This document shows, piece by piece, positions 1 through 11,629 of a stretch of DNA of 64,000 bases (positions are counted from its first letter, which is position 1; each line of letters starts with the position of its first letter). Location: contig NZ_JAEG01000001.1 in assembly GCF_000518785.1 (NCBI RefSeq), positions 837,217-901,216 on the forward strand, given 5' to 3'. The notes beneath the pieces were generated by a model. That model made no database searches, was not told the origin of the DNA, and saw nothing but the letters and a program-made list of their open reading frames with translations. This DNA is from Paenirhizobium selenitireducens ATCC BAA-1503 (GTDB lineage: Bacteria > Pseudomonadota > Alphaproteobacteria > Rhizobiales > Rhizobiaceae). The translations under genes were made by a program, and so were the position numbers.

Positions 1-22
1 AAGTCGGCCAATCCAGACCAAC

Positions 23-50
23 AAAAAAGGCGACCCGAAGGCCGCCTTTT
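23..50 (-). terminator. Rho-independent terminator of the petABC operon
   Basis: AAAAGGCG at 25-32 pairs perfectly with CGCCTTTT at 43-50 around a 10-nt loop. On the minus strand the stem is followed by a T-rich run, and it lies about 28 bases beyond the petC stop codon. This is the expected end of the petA-petB-petC transcript. Confidence 0.8.
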
Positions 51-77
51 CCGTTCAAACTCTGTCGCCCGAAAGGC

Positions 78-956
<879 letters not shown>

Positions 957-980
957 GTTGTTGATCCCTCTCTCGCGCAC

Positions 981-2249
981 TCAGGCCTGGGTTGCGGCAG
1001 ATTTGCCGCTTTTTTCGAGAACCGCCTCGGTGATCGAGTTCGGAATGCGGCGCGGGGTTTCGAAGAGACCCAGCAGCGGCATGATCACCAGGAAGAAGCC
1101 GAAGTAGTAGGCCGTGCCGATCTGCGACAGGATGACGTACAGGCCTTCAGCCGGACGCGAGCCGAGCCAGCCAAGCATGATGGCATTGGCGACGAAGATC
1201 CAGAAGAACAGCTTGTACCACGGACGGTAGACGGCCGAGCGAACCTTCGACGTGTCGAGCCAGGGCAGGAAGAACAGCACGAGGATCGCGCCGAACATGA
1301 CGAGCACGCCGCCGAGCTTGGAGTCGATGAACAGCACGTTGAAGGTGATGGCGCGCAGCATCGCGTAGAACGGCAGGTAATACCATTCCGGAACGATGTG
1401 GGCCGGCGTCTTCAGCGGATTGGCCATCGTGTAGTTGTCGGGGTGGCCGAGATAGTTCGGCATGTAGAAGATGAACCAGGCGAAGACGATCAGGAAGACC
1501 GATACGCCGAAGGCATCCTTGAGCGTGGCGTAAGGCGTGAACGGAACGGTATCCGTCTTCGACTTCACTTCGACGCCGGTCGGGTTGGTCTGACCGGTGA
1601 CGTGCAGCGCCCAGACGTGCAGGATGACGACGCCGGCGATCATGAACGGCAGCAGGTAGTGCAGTGCGAAGAAGCGGTTCAGCGTCGGCTGGTCAACGGC
1701 GAAGCCGCCGAGCAGGAACTGCTGGATCCATTCGCCGACCAGCGGGAAGGCGGTGAAGAAGCCGGTGATGACGGTCGCGCCCCAGAAGGACATCTGACCC
1801 CAGGGCAGAACATAGCCCATGAAGCCGGTTGCCATCATCAGGAGGTAGATGACCACGCCGAGGATCCAGAGGATTTCGCGCGGTGCCTTGTACGAGCCGT
1901 AATAGAGGCCGCGGGCGATGTGCAGGTAGACGGCGATGAAGAAGAAGGATGCGCCGTTGGCATGCATGTAGCGCAGCAGCCAGCCGTGGTTCACGTCGCG
2001 CATGATCTTCTCGACCGAGAAGAATGCGATGCTGGTGTCGGCGGCATAGTGCATGGCCAGAACGACGCCGGTCAGGATCTGTACGATCAGCATCACCGAC
2101 AGCATGGCGCCGAAGGTGTAGGCATAGTTCAGGTTGCGGGGAACCGGATAGGCGACGAAGCTGTCGTAGATCATGCGCGGCAGCGGAAGCCGTGCGTCGA
2201 TCCACTTCTCGAGGCCGCTCGACGGCTGGTAACTGGAATGATCACTCAT
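981..2249 (-). CDS. petB: Cytochrome b of the cytochrome bc1 complex
   Basis: Integral membrane subunit of ubiquinol:cytochrome c oxidoreductase, carrying both b haems and the two quinone sites. At 422 aa it is a full-length bacterial form with eight predicted helices. The haem-ligand histidine pairs are visible with the required 14-residue spacing: H96/H110 and H197/H211. The Qo-site PEWY motif is at 287-290. It is not fused to cytochrome c1, unlike the fbcH arrangement of Bradyrhizobium, which fits Rhizobiaceae. It lies 14 bases after petA and before petC. Confidence 0.98.
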   Translation of the reverse strand: MSDHSSYQPSSGLEKWIDARLPLPRMIYDSFVAYPVPRNLNYAYTFGAMLSVMLIVQILTGVVLAMHYAADTSIAFFSVEKIMRDVNHGWLLRYMHANGASFFFIAVYLHIARGLYYGSYKAPREILWILGVVIYLLMMATGFMGYVLPWGQMSFWGATVITGFFTAFPLVGEWIQQFLLGGFAVDQPTLNRFFALHYLLPFMIAGVVILHVWALHVTGQTNPTGVEVKSKTDTVPFTPYATLKDAFGVSVFLIVFAWFIFYMPNYLGHPDNYTMANPLKTPAHIVPEWYYLPFYAMLRAITFNVLFIDSKLGGVLVMFGAILVLFFLPWLDTSKVRSAVYRPWYKLFFWIFVANAIMLGWLGSRPAEGLYVILSQIGTAYYFGFFLVIMPLLGLFETPRRIPNSITEAVLEKSGKSAATQA

Positions 2250-2263
2250 ATTTCTGAATCCCC

Positions 2264-2842
2264 TCAGCCGATCTTGATCACAGTATCGGAAACGAATGCA
2301 AATGTCGGAACGGGCAGGTTCTGCGGTGCCGGGCCTTTGCGAATACGGCCCGCGGTATCGTAGTGCGAGCCGTGGCAGGGACAGAACCAGCCACCGAAAT
2401 CACCGGCCTGACCGAGCGGTACGCAGCCGAGATGGGTGCAGACGCCGATCATCACCAGCCAGTTTTCCTTGCCTTCGCCGGCAGAGCGGGCGAGGTCCGT
2501 TGCTTCAGCGGCGGCATCGCCATTGGCATTGCGGGCGACCGGATCCTTGAGGTCGGCGAGCGCGACGGCCTTGGCCTCTTCGACTTCCTTCTCGGTGCGG
2601 TTGCGGATGAACACCGGCTTGCCGCGCCACTTGACGGTCAGCGACATGCCGGGCTCGAGTGCCGCAACATCCACTTCGATCGCACCGAGTGCGAGTGTGG
2701 AGGCGTCCGGGCGCATCTGGTCGATGAACGGCCAGGCAACCGCAACGGCGCCGACCGCACCGGCCATGCCCGTGGTCAGGTAAAGGAAGTCGCGGCGAGT
2801 AGGCTCGCCCAAGGTTTCGCTATTCATCTCGTGCTCGCTCAC
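2264..2842 (-). CDS. petA: Rieske iron-sulfur subunit of the cytochrome bc1 complex
   Basis: The [2Fe-2S] protein that takes the first electron from ubiquinol. The cluster-binding boxes CTHLGC and CPCHGSH are both intact. The N-terminus has a twin-arginine signal (RRDF, residues 16-19) followed by a single hydrophobic helix, as expected for a Tat-inserted anchored Rieske protein. The GTG at 2842 was chosen because it gives the usual length (192 aa) and has an AGAGGA-like ribosome site; a longer frame to 2926 adds a cysteine-rich stretch unlike the family. It is the first gene of petABC, with its promoter expected in 2843-3128. Confidence 0.96.
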   Translation of the reverse strand: MSEHEMNSETLGEPTRRDFLYLTTGMAGAVGAVAVAWPFIDQMRPDASTLALGAIEVDVAALEPGMSLTVKWRGKPVFIRNRTEKEVEEAKAVALADLKDPVARNANGDAAAEATDLARSAGEGKENWLVMIGVCTHLGCVPLGQAGDFGGWFCPCHGSHYDTAGRIRKGPAPQNLPVPTFAFVSDTVIKIG

Positions 2843-3128
2843 GGTCAAACCATCCTCTTCGCAAATTCTGCGACACACCGCATTGCCGGGCGACGGCGAA
2901 TCCGCGCGCGGACACGATTGCGCCACAGATTCCCCGCCAATTTGGCGCGTTCTAAGCTTGATATCGGATTATGTCCAGTCTTCACAGGGGGATGGGGGCA
3001 CAATGTCGCGGATTTATTCACGCCTCTCTGCGCGTGGTTCGGACCGTCGGCGGGCATGTTGCAATGCGGTGTAAATTACGGCATGGTCGCGCCTTTCAGA
3101 CCCCGTCCGGGCCCACGGATTTGCACCT

Positions 3129-4076
3129 TTGACAAGAGATCGATTTTCCTCCGCCCTGGGCGTGCTCATCTCTTTCGGCCTCCTTGTCGTCAGCCTGCGC
3201 TATGTCACCGACTTCTGGCTGTTGGCCTTCTTCTTTAGTCTACAGCCGCAGTTGGGGGTGGTCGCGGCACTCGGCGCCCTCGCCTGCCTCGCACTCCACC
3301 GCAGCCCCTTCGGCTACGGCCTGCTGGTCGTGTCACTGCTGCTCTGCGGCCACGCCTTCTGGATGAAGCGTGAATTCCTGCCGGCATCCAACATTGCCGT
3401 TCCGGCCGACGCGACGCGTTTCCGGCTGCTGTCGTTCAACATGCTGGGTGACAACTACGAAAATGTCGGCCGCATCATCGACATGGTCAAGGCCTCGGGC
3501 GCCGACGTCGCCTATGTGCTCGAATCCGGGCCTCTGCTGCATCACCTTTCGGACCTGTCGGCCACCTATCCCTACCGCATCGGCTGCGGTGTCCAGATCG
3601 AAAACTGCGACCTGATGATCCTGTCGAAATACCCGATCGAGGCTCCAAGCGTCGTCAGCCTGAGCGACATCCGCAGGAACCGCTTCGCCGTGGCGACGAT
3701 CCGCGTCGGCGGCCAGGCCATCGAATTCGCCGCGATCCACCTGACCAAGCCGTATTTCGACGATTACCATACCACCGAACTGCGCCGCGCCGGCGCCATC
3801 CTGCGCAAGCGCGGCGGGACGCTGATCATCGGCGGCGACTTCAATTCCGATACGATCGCCCCGGACATGCAGCAGTTTCTGCGACGCGGCGACTTGCAGA
3901 CAGCCGGAATGGAGCCGGCCACCTGGCCCGTCGCAGCAGGCATTTTCGGCATTCCGATCGATCACATCTACATGTCGAAGACCCTCATCCCGATTTCGCT
4001 CACGCGGATCGCGGACGACTACGGCTCCAACCACTATGGCCTGATTGCCGATCTGGCGATTGCGCCGCAGCGCTGA
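3129..4076 (+). CDS. Endonuclease/exonuclease/phosphatase (EEP) family membrane protein
   Basis: Residues 1-75 contain two or three hydrophobic segments. The rest is an EEP fold: LLSFNML for the first metal-binding strand, an E in the VLESG context, GGDFNS, and a late IDHIY plus SNHYG, which together make up the DNase I-like active site. Proteins of this shape (short membrane domain plus EEP domain, VanJ-like) are phosphodiesterases or phosphatases of lipid or nucleotide substrates; the substrate here is unknown. The start is a TTG with no strong ribosome site, so the N-terminus is uncertain. It is transcribed divergently from petA and converges on the ABC exporter. Confidence 0.8.
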   Translation: MTRDRFSSALGVLISFGLLVVSLRYVTDFWLLAFFFSLQPQLGVVAALGALACLALHRSPFGYGLLVVSLLLCGHAFWMKREFLPASNIAVPADATRFRLLSFNMLGDNYENVGRIIDMVKASGADVAYVLESGPLLHHLSDLSATYPYRIGCGVQIENCDLMILSKYPIEAPSVVSLSDIRRNRFAVATIRVGGQAIEFAAIHLTKPYFDDYHTTELRRAGAILRKRGGTLIIGGDFNSDTIAPDMQQFLRRGDLQTAGMEPATWPVAAGIFGIPIDHIYMSKTLIPISLTRIADDYGSNHYGLIADLAIAPQR

Positions 4077-4097
4077 GCCGGGCGAAAGAGATCCCCC

Positions 4098-5996
4098 TCA
4101 AGCTGTCGCGGAAGAACCGGCGTCCCTCTCGTCGTCACCATCATGCGTATGCAGGAAGCCGCCGGATTGCCGCGCCCAGAGGTCGGCATAGAGACCGCCC
4201 TTCTCGACGAGCTCGGCATGGGTCCCCTGCTCGATGATCCGGCCCTTGTCCATGACCACGAGACGGTCGAGGGCGGCGATGGTCGACAGGCGGTGGGCGA
4301 TGGCCAGCACCGTCTTGCCCTGCATCAGCTTGTCGAGATTGGACTGGATCGCCGCCTCGACCTCCGAATCGAGCGCCGAGGTCGCCTCGTCGAGCACCAG
4401 GATCGGCGCGTCCTTGAGCATGACGCGGGCGATTGCGATACGCTGCCGCTGGCCGCCCGAAAGCTTCACGCCGCGCTCGCCGACATGCGCGTCGAAGCCC
4501 TTGCGGCCACGCTGGTCTTCCAGCCGTTCGATGAACTCGAGCGCCTCGGCGCGATCCGCAGCCTTGCTCAGCATGTCTTCCGTCGCATCCTCGCGGCCGA
4601 AGACGATATTGTCGCGGATCGAGCGATGCAGCAGCGCGGTGTCCTGGGTCACCATGCCGATCTGCGACCGCAGGCTCTCCTGGGTGACGGTCGAAATATC
4701 CTGCCCGTCGATCAGGATCCGCCCGCCCTCGACGTCGTAGAAGCGCAGAAGCAGGTTGACCAGCGTCGACTTGCCCGCGCCCGAACGTCCGACGATGCCG
4801 ACCTTCTCGCCGGGGCGGATGGTGAGCGTCAGGTGATCGATCGCCCCCTTCTTGCGGCCGTAGTGGAAGGACACGTCCTCGTAGCGGATTTCCGGGCTCC
4901 GGACCTCGAGTTCGGCAGCGTCCGGCCTGTCGGTCAGTTCGATCGGCTTCGAGATCAATTCCGCCGAGTTCTGGATCGTGCCGATATTGCGCATGATGCC
5001 GTTGAGCTGCGTCATCATCCGGCCGAGCAGCATGTTGAGCCTGAGCACCAGGCCAAGCGTGAAGGCAACGCCGCCGGCCGTGATCGCCCCGGAAAACCAG
5101 AGATCGACGGACAAGGTGGCGATCATCAGGATCATCGCACCCGACAGCATGGCAAGCGACGAACGCACCCCGGTCAGGAGCCGGGCGAACGGCGTCAGCG
5201 TCGCCTGGAAACGGTCGAAGCCGGCGCGGATATAGTGGTCGTTTTGCTGCTCGCGCCCGAACAGCTTGAGCGTCTGGATGTTGGAATAGGAATCGACCAT
5301 CCGGCCGTTCAGCATCGAGGCGGCCTCCGCGGTATCCTTGGCATGGCGGCGGATGCGCGGCACGAAGATACGCGCCAAAACGAGGAAAACGGCGATCCAC
5401 AGCGCAATGATGCCGGCGAGCCGCCAGTCGAGCTGCGCCACCAGCGCCATGGTCGAGGCCGTATAGATCACCATGAACCACACGACCTGCAGCAGCGAGG
5501 TCAGGAGGTCGCCGGTGGACTGCCCCGCCGACCAGACCTTGGTGACGATGCGGCCGGAAAAATCGTTCTGGAAGAAGGACAGCGACTGGCGCGCAACATG
5601 GGCATAGGCCTGCCAGCGCACCAGATTGAAGAAGTTGAGAACGATCACCTGCTCCTCGACCAGCGCACCGATCGTGACGACGATGAACCGGCCGGCGAGC
5701 ACGATCAGCGCCATGACGAGCAGTTCGCTGCCATGCGCGGCAAGCAGGCCGTCCCAGCCCGCTTCCTTCGGCACGGTGTCGAGCAGGTCGACGAGCCGGC
5801 CGACGAACCAGAACAGCGCCGCCTCGAGCATGGCGACCGCGCCGCCGAACAGCGCCATCATGACGAAGGGCAGCTTCGCCTGACGGACATAGAACCAGAC
5901 AAAGGCCCAGGTTCCGGACGGCGGCCTGAGGTCGTCGGCGCGGGCAAAGGGTGAGATCCAGTTTTCGAACAGGCGGGCGACGGAGCGGAAGATCAT
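4098..5996 (-). CDS. ABC exporter, fused membrane and ATPase domains (MsbA-like)
   Basis: Half-transporter of 632 aa with six transmembrane helices in the first ~340 residues and an ATPase domain at the C-terminus. Walker A (GRSGAGKST), signature LSGGQRQ, and Walker B ending LVLDEATSALD are intact, so it should hydrolyse ATP as a homo- or heterodimer. Members export lipids, peptides or drugs; the cargo cannot be inferred. A close paralogue lies at 9389-11248, with near-identical blocks such as LIDGQDIS and LLHRSIRDNI. The C-terminus is histidine/aspartate rich (HTHDGDDE), which is uncommon. Confidence 0.93.
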   Translation of the reverse strand: MIFRSVARLFENWISPFARADDLRPPSGTWAFVWFYVRQAKLPFVMMALFGGAVAMLEAALFWFVGRLVDLLDTVPKEAGWDGLLAAHGSELLVMALIVLAGRFIVVTIGALVEEQVIVLNFFNLVRWQAYAHVARQSLSFFQNDFSGRIVTKVWSAGQSTGDLLTSLLQVVWFMVIYTASTMALVAQLDWRLAGIIALWIAVFLVLARIFVPRIRRHAKDTAEAASMLNGRMVDSYSNIQTLKLFGREQQNDHYIRAGFDRFQATLTPFARLLTGVRSSLAMLSGAMILMIATLSVDLWFSGAITAGGVAFTLGLVLRLNMLLGRMMTQLNGIMRNIGTIQNSAELISKPIELTDRPDAAELEVRSPEIRYEDVSFHYGRKKGAIDHLTLTIRPGEKVGIVGRSGAGKSTLVNLLLRFYDVEGGRILIDGQDISTVTQESLRSQIGMVTQDTALLHRSIRDNIVFGREDATEDMLSKAADRAEALEFIERLEDQRGRKGFDAHVGERGVKLSGGQRQRIAIARVMLKDAPILVLDEATSALDSEVEAAIQSNLDKLMQGKTVLAIAHRLSTIAALDRLVVMDKGRIIEQGTHAELVEKGGLYADLWARQSGGFLHTHDGDDERDAGSSATA

Positions 5997-6102
5997 GCCA
6001 AGCGATATAGGCGGATTCCGCTGCGGGGCAAAGAAAATGCGGACGGCAAGGGATTACATTTGCGTCATGCCCGGAATTTCTCCGACGGCGTTTTTCGTGC
6101 CC

Positions 6103-6525
6103 TCACTTCGAAAAGCGCGTGAGATAGATGCCGAACAGAATGAGCGCCACGCCGGCTGGCTGGCCGACATGGAAAGTGGCGGTGCCGCGCAGGTAGTCGA
6201 TCGCCAGCCCGGCGATCATCTGCCCGCCGATGATCAGCAGGGCCGAGCGGGCAGCGCCGATGCGCGGGAAGACATAGGACGAGATTGCGACGAACACGGC
6301 ACCGATCATGCCGCCGGTGAAGGCCCAGCCCGGCACCTGTCCGAGCAGCGCCAGTCCTTGCCGCTCGAAGACGACGACGAAGACGGTGAGCAGGGCGAAA
6401 CCGATGAAATGGTTCCAGAACGAGGCGCGAAACGCCCCGCGGTCCATGGTGAGACGCCCGTTGATCGAGCGGCTCATGCCGACGGCAGCCCCGCCGGCCA
6501 AGGCGATCAGAACAGAGGTCAGCAT
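6103..6525 (-). CDS. YdcZ-family (DMT superfamily) small transporter, second partner
   Basis: Membrane protein of 140 aa with about five helices and the glycine-rich starts typical of the DMT YdcZ family (former DUF606). Its ATG overlaps the TGA of the preceding gene by one base (TGATG), so translation is probably coupled. Two half-length members encoded side by side suggest a heterodimeric transporter. The substrate is unknown. Confidence 0.82.
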   Translation of the reverse strand: MLTSVLIALAGGAAVGMSRSINGRLTMDRGAFRASFWNHFIGFALLTVFVVVFERQGLALLGQVPGWAFTGGMIGAVFVAISSYVFPRIGAARSALLIIGGQMIAGLAIDYLRGTATFHVGQPAGVALILFGIYLTRFSK

Positions 6526-6992
6526 CACGCGCCTCCCGAATAGATGATGAGCGCGCTGCCGGCGATCACGCAGAGAGCAGCCAGCAGGTCGAAGCGGTTG
6601 AGCAGGCGCTTCGGAGTGCCGAACAGCCCCCAGAGGTCGGAAATCAGGCCGAACAGGATCTGGCCCACGAGCAGCAGCGAAAGGCCGCCGGCGAGCGCCA
6701 GCTCGGAATTGACCGCAATGGACGAAAGCGCCACGGCAAAGGCGCCCGGCGCGCCGCCGAGATAGGACCAGAGCGGCGGCTTCGACACCCCCGGCTCCGC
6801 GCCTGCCCGTTTGGACACGAGCAGCAGATTGACACGCAAGAGAAAGAAGGCGGCGACCGCCCCCACCCCATGCACAACCCATGAGGCGACGAACGGCGTC
6901 GAATGCGCGGCCAGCCCGCTATTGATGGTAATCATGACGGCCAGCAAGCCGCCGGCCAGCCCTGCCCAGACCCAATCCAGATAGTGTCGCAT
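6525..6992 (-). CDS. YdcZ-family (DMT superfamily) small transporter, first partner
   Basis: Membrane protein of 155 aa with five hydrophobic segments and the family pattern of an opening AGLAGG helix and a closing helix ending in IYSGGA. It belongs to the same YdcZ/DUF606 family as its downstream neighbour, with which it shares one base. The pair probably forms one transporter. Confidence 0.82.
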   Translation of the reverse strand: MRHYLDWVWAGLAGGLLAVMITINSGLAAHSTPFVASWVVHGVGAVAAFFLLRVNLLLVSKRAGAEPGVSKPPLWSYLGGAPGAFAVALSSIAVNSELALAGGLSLLLVGQILFGLISDLWGLFGTPKRLLNRFDLLAALCVIAGSALIIYSGGA

Positions 6993-7224
6993 GGAGAAAT
7001 CCCGGCCAACCGCGCCTGCCCGCTTCGTGCGGAACGAACAGCTGCATAACCTCGCCCCGGCGGAGCGGCAATCGAATTATCGGCAAGGCGCCTTCAGTAA
7101 AACTGTAGACTCCGGGATCGAGGAAGGCCCACCCCATGCCGAGCCTCTGGGACATTGCGGCGAAATGCGAAACGGGGCCCTCGGCCCCGTCTCTGGATGT
7201 GCGTGCGTTTCGCTTGGACGAGGA

Positions 7225-9156
7225 TCAGAATTCCGTCCAGCTCTCCTTGACGACGGCCGCATTGCCGCGAAAGGCGCCGGCGAGCTTCTGGCCGAGCGCG
7301 CGGGCCGGCGAAGGCGCCGGACGCGAGGCGGGCGTTGCCGCCTTGACCGGTTGCTGCGTGCCATAAGTCTGGCCGTCGCCGAGCTTGAACTGGCCAAGCA
7401 GGGCGGTCAGTGCCGATGCCTGTTGGGCAAGCCCGTGGCTCGCGGCGGTCGACTGCTCAACCATCGCGGCATTCTGCTGCGTCCCCTGGTCCATGGTGTT
7501 GACCGCCGTGTTGATCTCCAGGAGGCCGGTCGACTGTTCCCGGGCCGAGGTGACGATCTGGCCGACATTGCGGTTGATCTCCTGCACCTCAGAGACGATC
7601 TTCTCCAGTGCCTTGCCGGTCTCGTCGACGAGAGCCACGCCGTTGCGCACCTGCTCGCCCGAGGTGGTGATGAGCGCCTTGATCTCCTTGGCGGCATTGG
7701 CCGAGCGCTGGGCAAGCTCGCGCACCTCCTGGGCGACGACGGCAAAACCCTTGCCGGCTTCCCCGGCGCGGGCGGCTTCGACGCCGGCATTGAGCGCCAG
7801 GAGGTTGGTCTGGAAGGCGATGTCGTCGATCACCCCTATGATGTTGCCGATCTCGCCCGAGGACTTCTCGATGGCCTGCATCGCGCTGACGGCACGGCGG
7901 ACGATCTCGCCGGATGTTTCGGCCCCCTCCCGGGTCCGGGCAACCAGTTGGCCGGCCTCCTCGGCACGGATCGAGGAATCCTTGACGGCGGTCGTCACTT
8001 CCTCAAGCGCGGCAGCCGTCTCCTCCACAGAGGCTGCCTGCTGTTCGGTACGCTTGGACAGGTCATCGGCAGCCGAGAGGATTTCGCGGGCGCCGGCATC
8101 GATGGCACGGGCATTCTCGCCGACGGCACGCATCGCATCCTGCAACTTGCTGACGGACTGGTTGAAGTTGACGCGCAATCCGTCGAGATGATCGGCGAAG
8201 GCGGCGTCGATCTTGACGGCAAGGTCGCCGTCGGAGAGGCGCTGAAGACCGCCTGCCAGCTGGTCGACGGCAAACTGCACCTCGGCCGCTTCGCGGGCCT
8301 TCTGCTCTTCGCGGGCAATGCGCTCCTGTTCGGTCACGCTGCGGTTCTGCTCGGCCTGACGCTCGAGGTTTGCGCGTTCGATCGCATTGTGCCGGAAGAC
8401 ACCGACTGCCGCAGCCATCTCGCCGATCTCGTCCTTGCGGGTTTCGAACGGAATGGGGTGCGCCGTGTCGCCCCCGGCCAGGTTGTTCATCGCATGCGTG
8501 ATTTCGGTGATAGGCCGTGCGATCCTGAGAAAGCTGAGGATTGCCGCAGCCGCGGCGATGAGAGCCGTGATCAGGACGGACGCGATCGTCGCGACGATCG
8601 AGAAGGCCGACACGGAATCCGCATGGGCGACCGCGGCGTCCGTCGTGGATATGTTCAGCTCGACGATGTCGTTCATCCGGGCGGACGCCGCCTTGGCGAC
8701 CTCCGTCATCTCGCCGGTGAACAGCGCCTTGGCCGCGGCAGTATCTGCGGCAGCCTTGTGTGCGAGCAGCTCCGCGCCCAACTTGTCGTAATCGACCAGC
8801 GCGGCCTTCAGGCGATCGAACAGCTCGACCGCGACGTTGCTGGTGATCATCGCGCCGAAGGCATCGAAGGCTGCGTCGCGAGCGGTGACTGCCTGATTGA
8901 GTGACTCGGTCTGTCTTGCCAATTCTGCGGCATCGTCAGCGCTGAGAATGATCGCGTAGTTGCGGCGGACCTCGGCAAATTGCGCGTTCATTTTCGCGAC
9001 CGCCAGCGTGCGCGGCATCCGCTCGCGACCGATGACCTCAACTTCACCTTTGACGTCTTCGATAAACTTGACCGCCATCGCACCCTGGATGATGCCGAGC
9101 AAAACGATGACGGCAAAGAGCAGCGGCAACATGACTTTGATTTTAATATTGAACAT
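7225..9156 (-). CDS. Methyl-accepting chemotaxis protein with a CheR-tether pentapeptide
   Basis: Chemoreceptor of 643 aa. The layout is a transmembrane helix at 8-28, a periplasmic helical domain of the four-helix-bundle type to about residue 185, a second membrane helix, HAMP, then a long signalling coiled coil whose hairpin tip contains the conserved [15 protein letters not shown]. The last five residues are SWTEF, matching the x-W-x-x-F pentapeptide that tethers the CheR methyltransferase, so adaptation should be CheR-assisted. No chemotaxis operon lies nearby. The start at 9156 (MFNIKIK) puts the first helix at the N-terminus. An in-frame ATG at 9219 would add 21 residues, and neither start has a strong ribosome site. 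Confidence 0.93.
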   Translation of the reverse strand: MFNIKIKVMLPLLFAVIVLLGIIQGAMAVKFIEDVKGEVEVIGRERMPRTLAVAKMNAQFAEVRRNYAIILSADDAAELARQTESLNQAVTARDAAFDAFGAMITSNVAVELFDRLKAALVDYDKLGAELLAHKAAADTAAAKALFTGEMTEVAKAASARMNDIVELNISTTDAAVAHADSVSAFSIVATIASVLITALIAAAAAILSFLRIARPITEITHAMNNLAGGDTAHPIPFETRKDEIGEMAAAVGVFRHNAIERANLERQAEQNRSVTEQERIAREEQKAREAAEVQFAVDQLAGGLQRLSDGDLAVKIDAAFADHLDGLRVNFNQSVSKLQDAMRAVGENARAIDAGAREILSAADDLSKRTEQQAASVEETAAALEEVTTAVKDSSIRAEEAGQLVARTREGAETSGEIVRRAVSAMQAIEKSSGEIGNIIGVIDDIAFQTNLLALNAGVEAARAGEAGKGFAVVAQEVRELAQRSANAAKEIKALITTSGEQVRNGVALVDETGKALEKIVSEVQEINRNVGQIVTSAREQSTGLLEINTAVNTMDQGTQQNAAMVEQSTAASHGLAQQASALTALLGQFKLGDGQTYGTQQPVKAATPASRPAPSPARALGQKLAGAFRGNAAVVKESWTEF

Positions 9157-9388
9157 TGGACTTGTTCCGGGAGGGGAAAGGCATCCCAACAACGAAGGCA
9201 AAACGCCCGGAAAAATCATTTTTCACAGAATACGTCGGGTACTTATTAAGCTAAATTGAAACAATTAAACGAAACCTTGCAGGGGCGCCGTTTTGACATG
9301 TGGATTCTTGTGGGTAACCTTTCGCAGTTGCGAAGGGCGGAACTTGATGTCGTTCCGCCCTTGCGCGCATTCTTGCACAACTAAAGTC

Positions 9389-11248
9389 TTATTCAGCTGC
9401 TTCTTCAGTGGGTTGGTCAACTTGATCGGGCAGGAAGCCGCCCGATTGCCGGTTCCACAGGTCGGCATAGACGCCGCCCTGCGCCGCCAGTTCGCCATGC
9501 GTCCCCGTCTCGATGATCCGGCCCTTGTCGAGCACGACCAGCCGGTCCATCTGGGTCAGCGTCGACAGGCGGTGGGCAATCGCGATCACCGTCTTGCCCT
9601 CCATCAGCGAGAACAGGCTTTCCTGGATCGCCGCCTCGACTTCGGAATCGAGCGCCGAGGTCGCCTCGTCGAGGACGAGGATCGGCGCGTTCTTGAGGAA
9701 CACCCGGGCAATCGCGATGCGCTGGCGCTGGCCGCCCGAAAGCTTCACGCCGCGCTCGCCGACCTGCGCGTCGAGCCCCTTGCGGCCCTGCATGTCGACC
9801 AGGCCCTCGATGAATTCGAGCGCATTGGCGCGCTTGGCCGCTTCCAGCACCTCCGCATCGCTCGCCTCCGGTCGCCCGTAGGCAATGTTGTCGCGGATCG
9901 AGCGGTGCAGGAGCGAGGTGTCCTGGGTGACGACGCCGACCAGCGCCCGCAGGCTGTCCTGCGACACCTTGGAAATGTCCTGGCCGTCGATCAGGACGTG
10001 CCCCTTCTCCAGATCGTAGAAACGCAGCAGAAGGTTCATCAGCGTGGTCTTGCCGGCGCCGGAGCGCCCGACCAGGCCCACCTTCTCACCGGCCTTGATG
10101 GTCAGGGAGAAGTCCTCAATCACGCCCTTGTCCTTGCCATAGTGGAAACGGACATGGTCGTAGACGATCTCGCCCTTCGGCACCTGGAGGGCCTTGGCAC
10201 CGTCGGCATCGACGATGTCGTGCGGCTTCGTCATCATGCCCATGCCGTCATAGACCGTGCCGATGTTTTCGAAGAGCGCCGAGACCTCCCACATAATCCA
10301 CTGCGACATGCCGTTGATGCGCATGGCCAGGCCGATGGCGACCGCGATCGCGCCGACCGAAACCGTGCCGCCCAGCCAGAACCAGATGCTGAGCCCGGAT
10401 ATGGCGAAGAGCACGATCGCATTGTTGATGTCGACGAAAACATTGAGCAACGTGATTTGCCGCATCTGCCGATGGACGGTGTCGAGAAAGGCGTTCATGC
10501 CGTCCTTGGCATAGGCTTCCTCGCGCCCGGCATGGGAGAACAGCTTCACGGTGGCGATGTTGGTGTAGCTGTCGACGATTCGACCCGTCATCATCGAGCG
10601 CGCATCGGCCTGCTCGCTGGAGAGCCGGCGCAGGCGCGGGACGAAGAAGGTGAGGATCAGCGTATAGACGACGATCCAGATGATCAGCGGCGCCACCAGC
10701 CGCCAGTCGGCGGCAAACACCAGCGCCAGCATCGAGACGAAGAAGCTGATCGCATAGACGAACACGTCGATGATCTTCATCACCGCTTCGCGCACGGCAA
10801 GCGAGGTCTGCATCACCTTCGTCGACACCCGGCCGGCGAACTCGTTGGCGAAGAAGGTCATCGAATGGCGCAACAGGAAGCGGTGCATCTGCCAGCGGGC
10901 GATCATCGGGAAATTGCCGGCCAGCACCTGGTGCATGGTCAGGGTGTGGATGAAGCCGACGATCGGCAGGCCGACCAGAAGCAGCGCCGCCATCCAGATC
11001 AGCCGGCCCTTCTCCGTTTGAAGGAAGGTGGCGCGGTCGGCAACCGACAGCCAGTCGACGATATTGCCGAGGAACTGGTAGAGCAGGACCTCACCGACGG
11101 CGATCAGCATCGAGCACAGCCCGAGCAGCAGCAGCCAGGGGCCGGCCGGCTTGGTGTAATGCCAGCAGAATGCCACGAGCCCCTTCGGCGGCAGCACGGG
11201 CGCTTCCGGCGGATAGGGATTGAGGCGGTTCTCGAACCACGAAAACAT
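9389..11248 (-). CDS. ABC exporter, fused membrane and ATPase domains (paralogue of the gene at 4098)
   Basis: Half-transporter of 619 aa with six predicted helices, then an ATPase domain with intact Walker A (GRSGAGKTT), LSGGQRQ signature and LVLDEATSALD. Similarity to the exporter at 4098-5996 is obvious over the whole length, including the N-terminal FENR/FENW start and the C-terminal WxRQSGGFL. Either they arose by local duplication or they form a heterodimer. Cargo is unknown. Confidence 0.93.
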   Translation of the reverse strand: MFSWFENRLNPYPPEAPVLPPKGLVAFCWHYTKPAGPWLLLLGLCSMLIAVGEVLLYQFLGNIVDWLSVADRATFLQTEKGRLIWMAALLLVGLPIVGFIHTLTMHQVLAGNFPMIARWQMHRFLLRHSMTFFANEFAGRVSTKVMQTSLAVREAVMKIIDVFVYAISFFVSMLALVFAADWRLVAPLIIWIVVYTLILTFFVPRLRRLSSEQADARSMMTGRIVDSYTNIATVKLFSHAGREEAYAKDGMNAFLDTVHRQMRQITLLNVFVDINNAIVLFAISGLSIWFWLGGTVSVGAIAVAIGLAMRINGMSQWIMWEVSALFENIGTVYDGMGMMTKPHDIVDADGAKALQVPKGEIVYDHVRFHYGKDKGVIEDFSLTIKAGEKVGLVGRSGAGKTTLMNLLLRFYDLEKGHVLIDGQDISKVSQDSLRALVGVVTQDTSLLHRSIRDNIAYGRPEASDAEVLEAAKRANALEFIEGLVDMQGRKGLDAQVGERGVKLSGGQRQRIAIARVFLKNAPILVLDEATSALDSEVEAAIQESLFSLMEGKTVIAIAHRLSTLTQMDRLVVLDKGRIIETGTHGELAAQGGVYADLWNRQSGGFLPDQVDQPTEEAAE

Positions 11249-11629
11249 GCGGAATTCTCCAGAAAATCAGTGCCCGGTTTAAAACCGGAATCCGCTTGGC
11301 GGAACCGGAAGGGCTAAAAAATCAGACAATGAGGCCGCAACCGGCCGCAAGGTGATTCAAATGGAAAAGTCTTGGAAGATGGGCGACCGGGTCGCCGTCA
11401 CGCAGCCTGCAAGTAGTGCGGCACCGGAAGGCGCGTCATACCATGTGATATCATTGAGGCCTCCCTGTTGCGTGTTGAAGAGGAGTGCTTTCTACCTTTC
11501 CTCTGCAGAATTGAAAAGCATCAAACCTGCGGTCGATGTTCGATCCCGCCGACCTGTTGCCTGAAGACAACAGACAATTCGGCCCCACCACCCCTTGAGC
11601 GAAAAACCCGTCTCGCGATAGGAAGGGCC
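11249..11629. other. Intergenic region with a short perfect palindrome
   Basis: A 381-base gap between the divergent exporter and trmL genes. The only clear structure is CCGGTTTAAAACCGG at 11274-11288, a 15-base perfect palindrome around a central A, 26 bases before the exporter start; it could be an operator or a small hairpin in the leader. No convincing small gene is seen. GGAAGGG just before 11630 is the trmL ribosome site. Confidence 0.5.

Noticed and set aside
9293..11317. A 674-codon plus-strand frame opposite the second ABC exporter
   Set aside because: It is an antisense shadow of a gene with intact Walker motifs. The similar frame opposite the first exporter (4143-5954) has the same cause.
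11352..11564. Possible 70-aa gene upstream of trmL
   Set aside because: No ribosome site, no motif, and it is not in a plausible transcription unit; left as intergenic.
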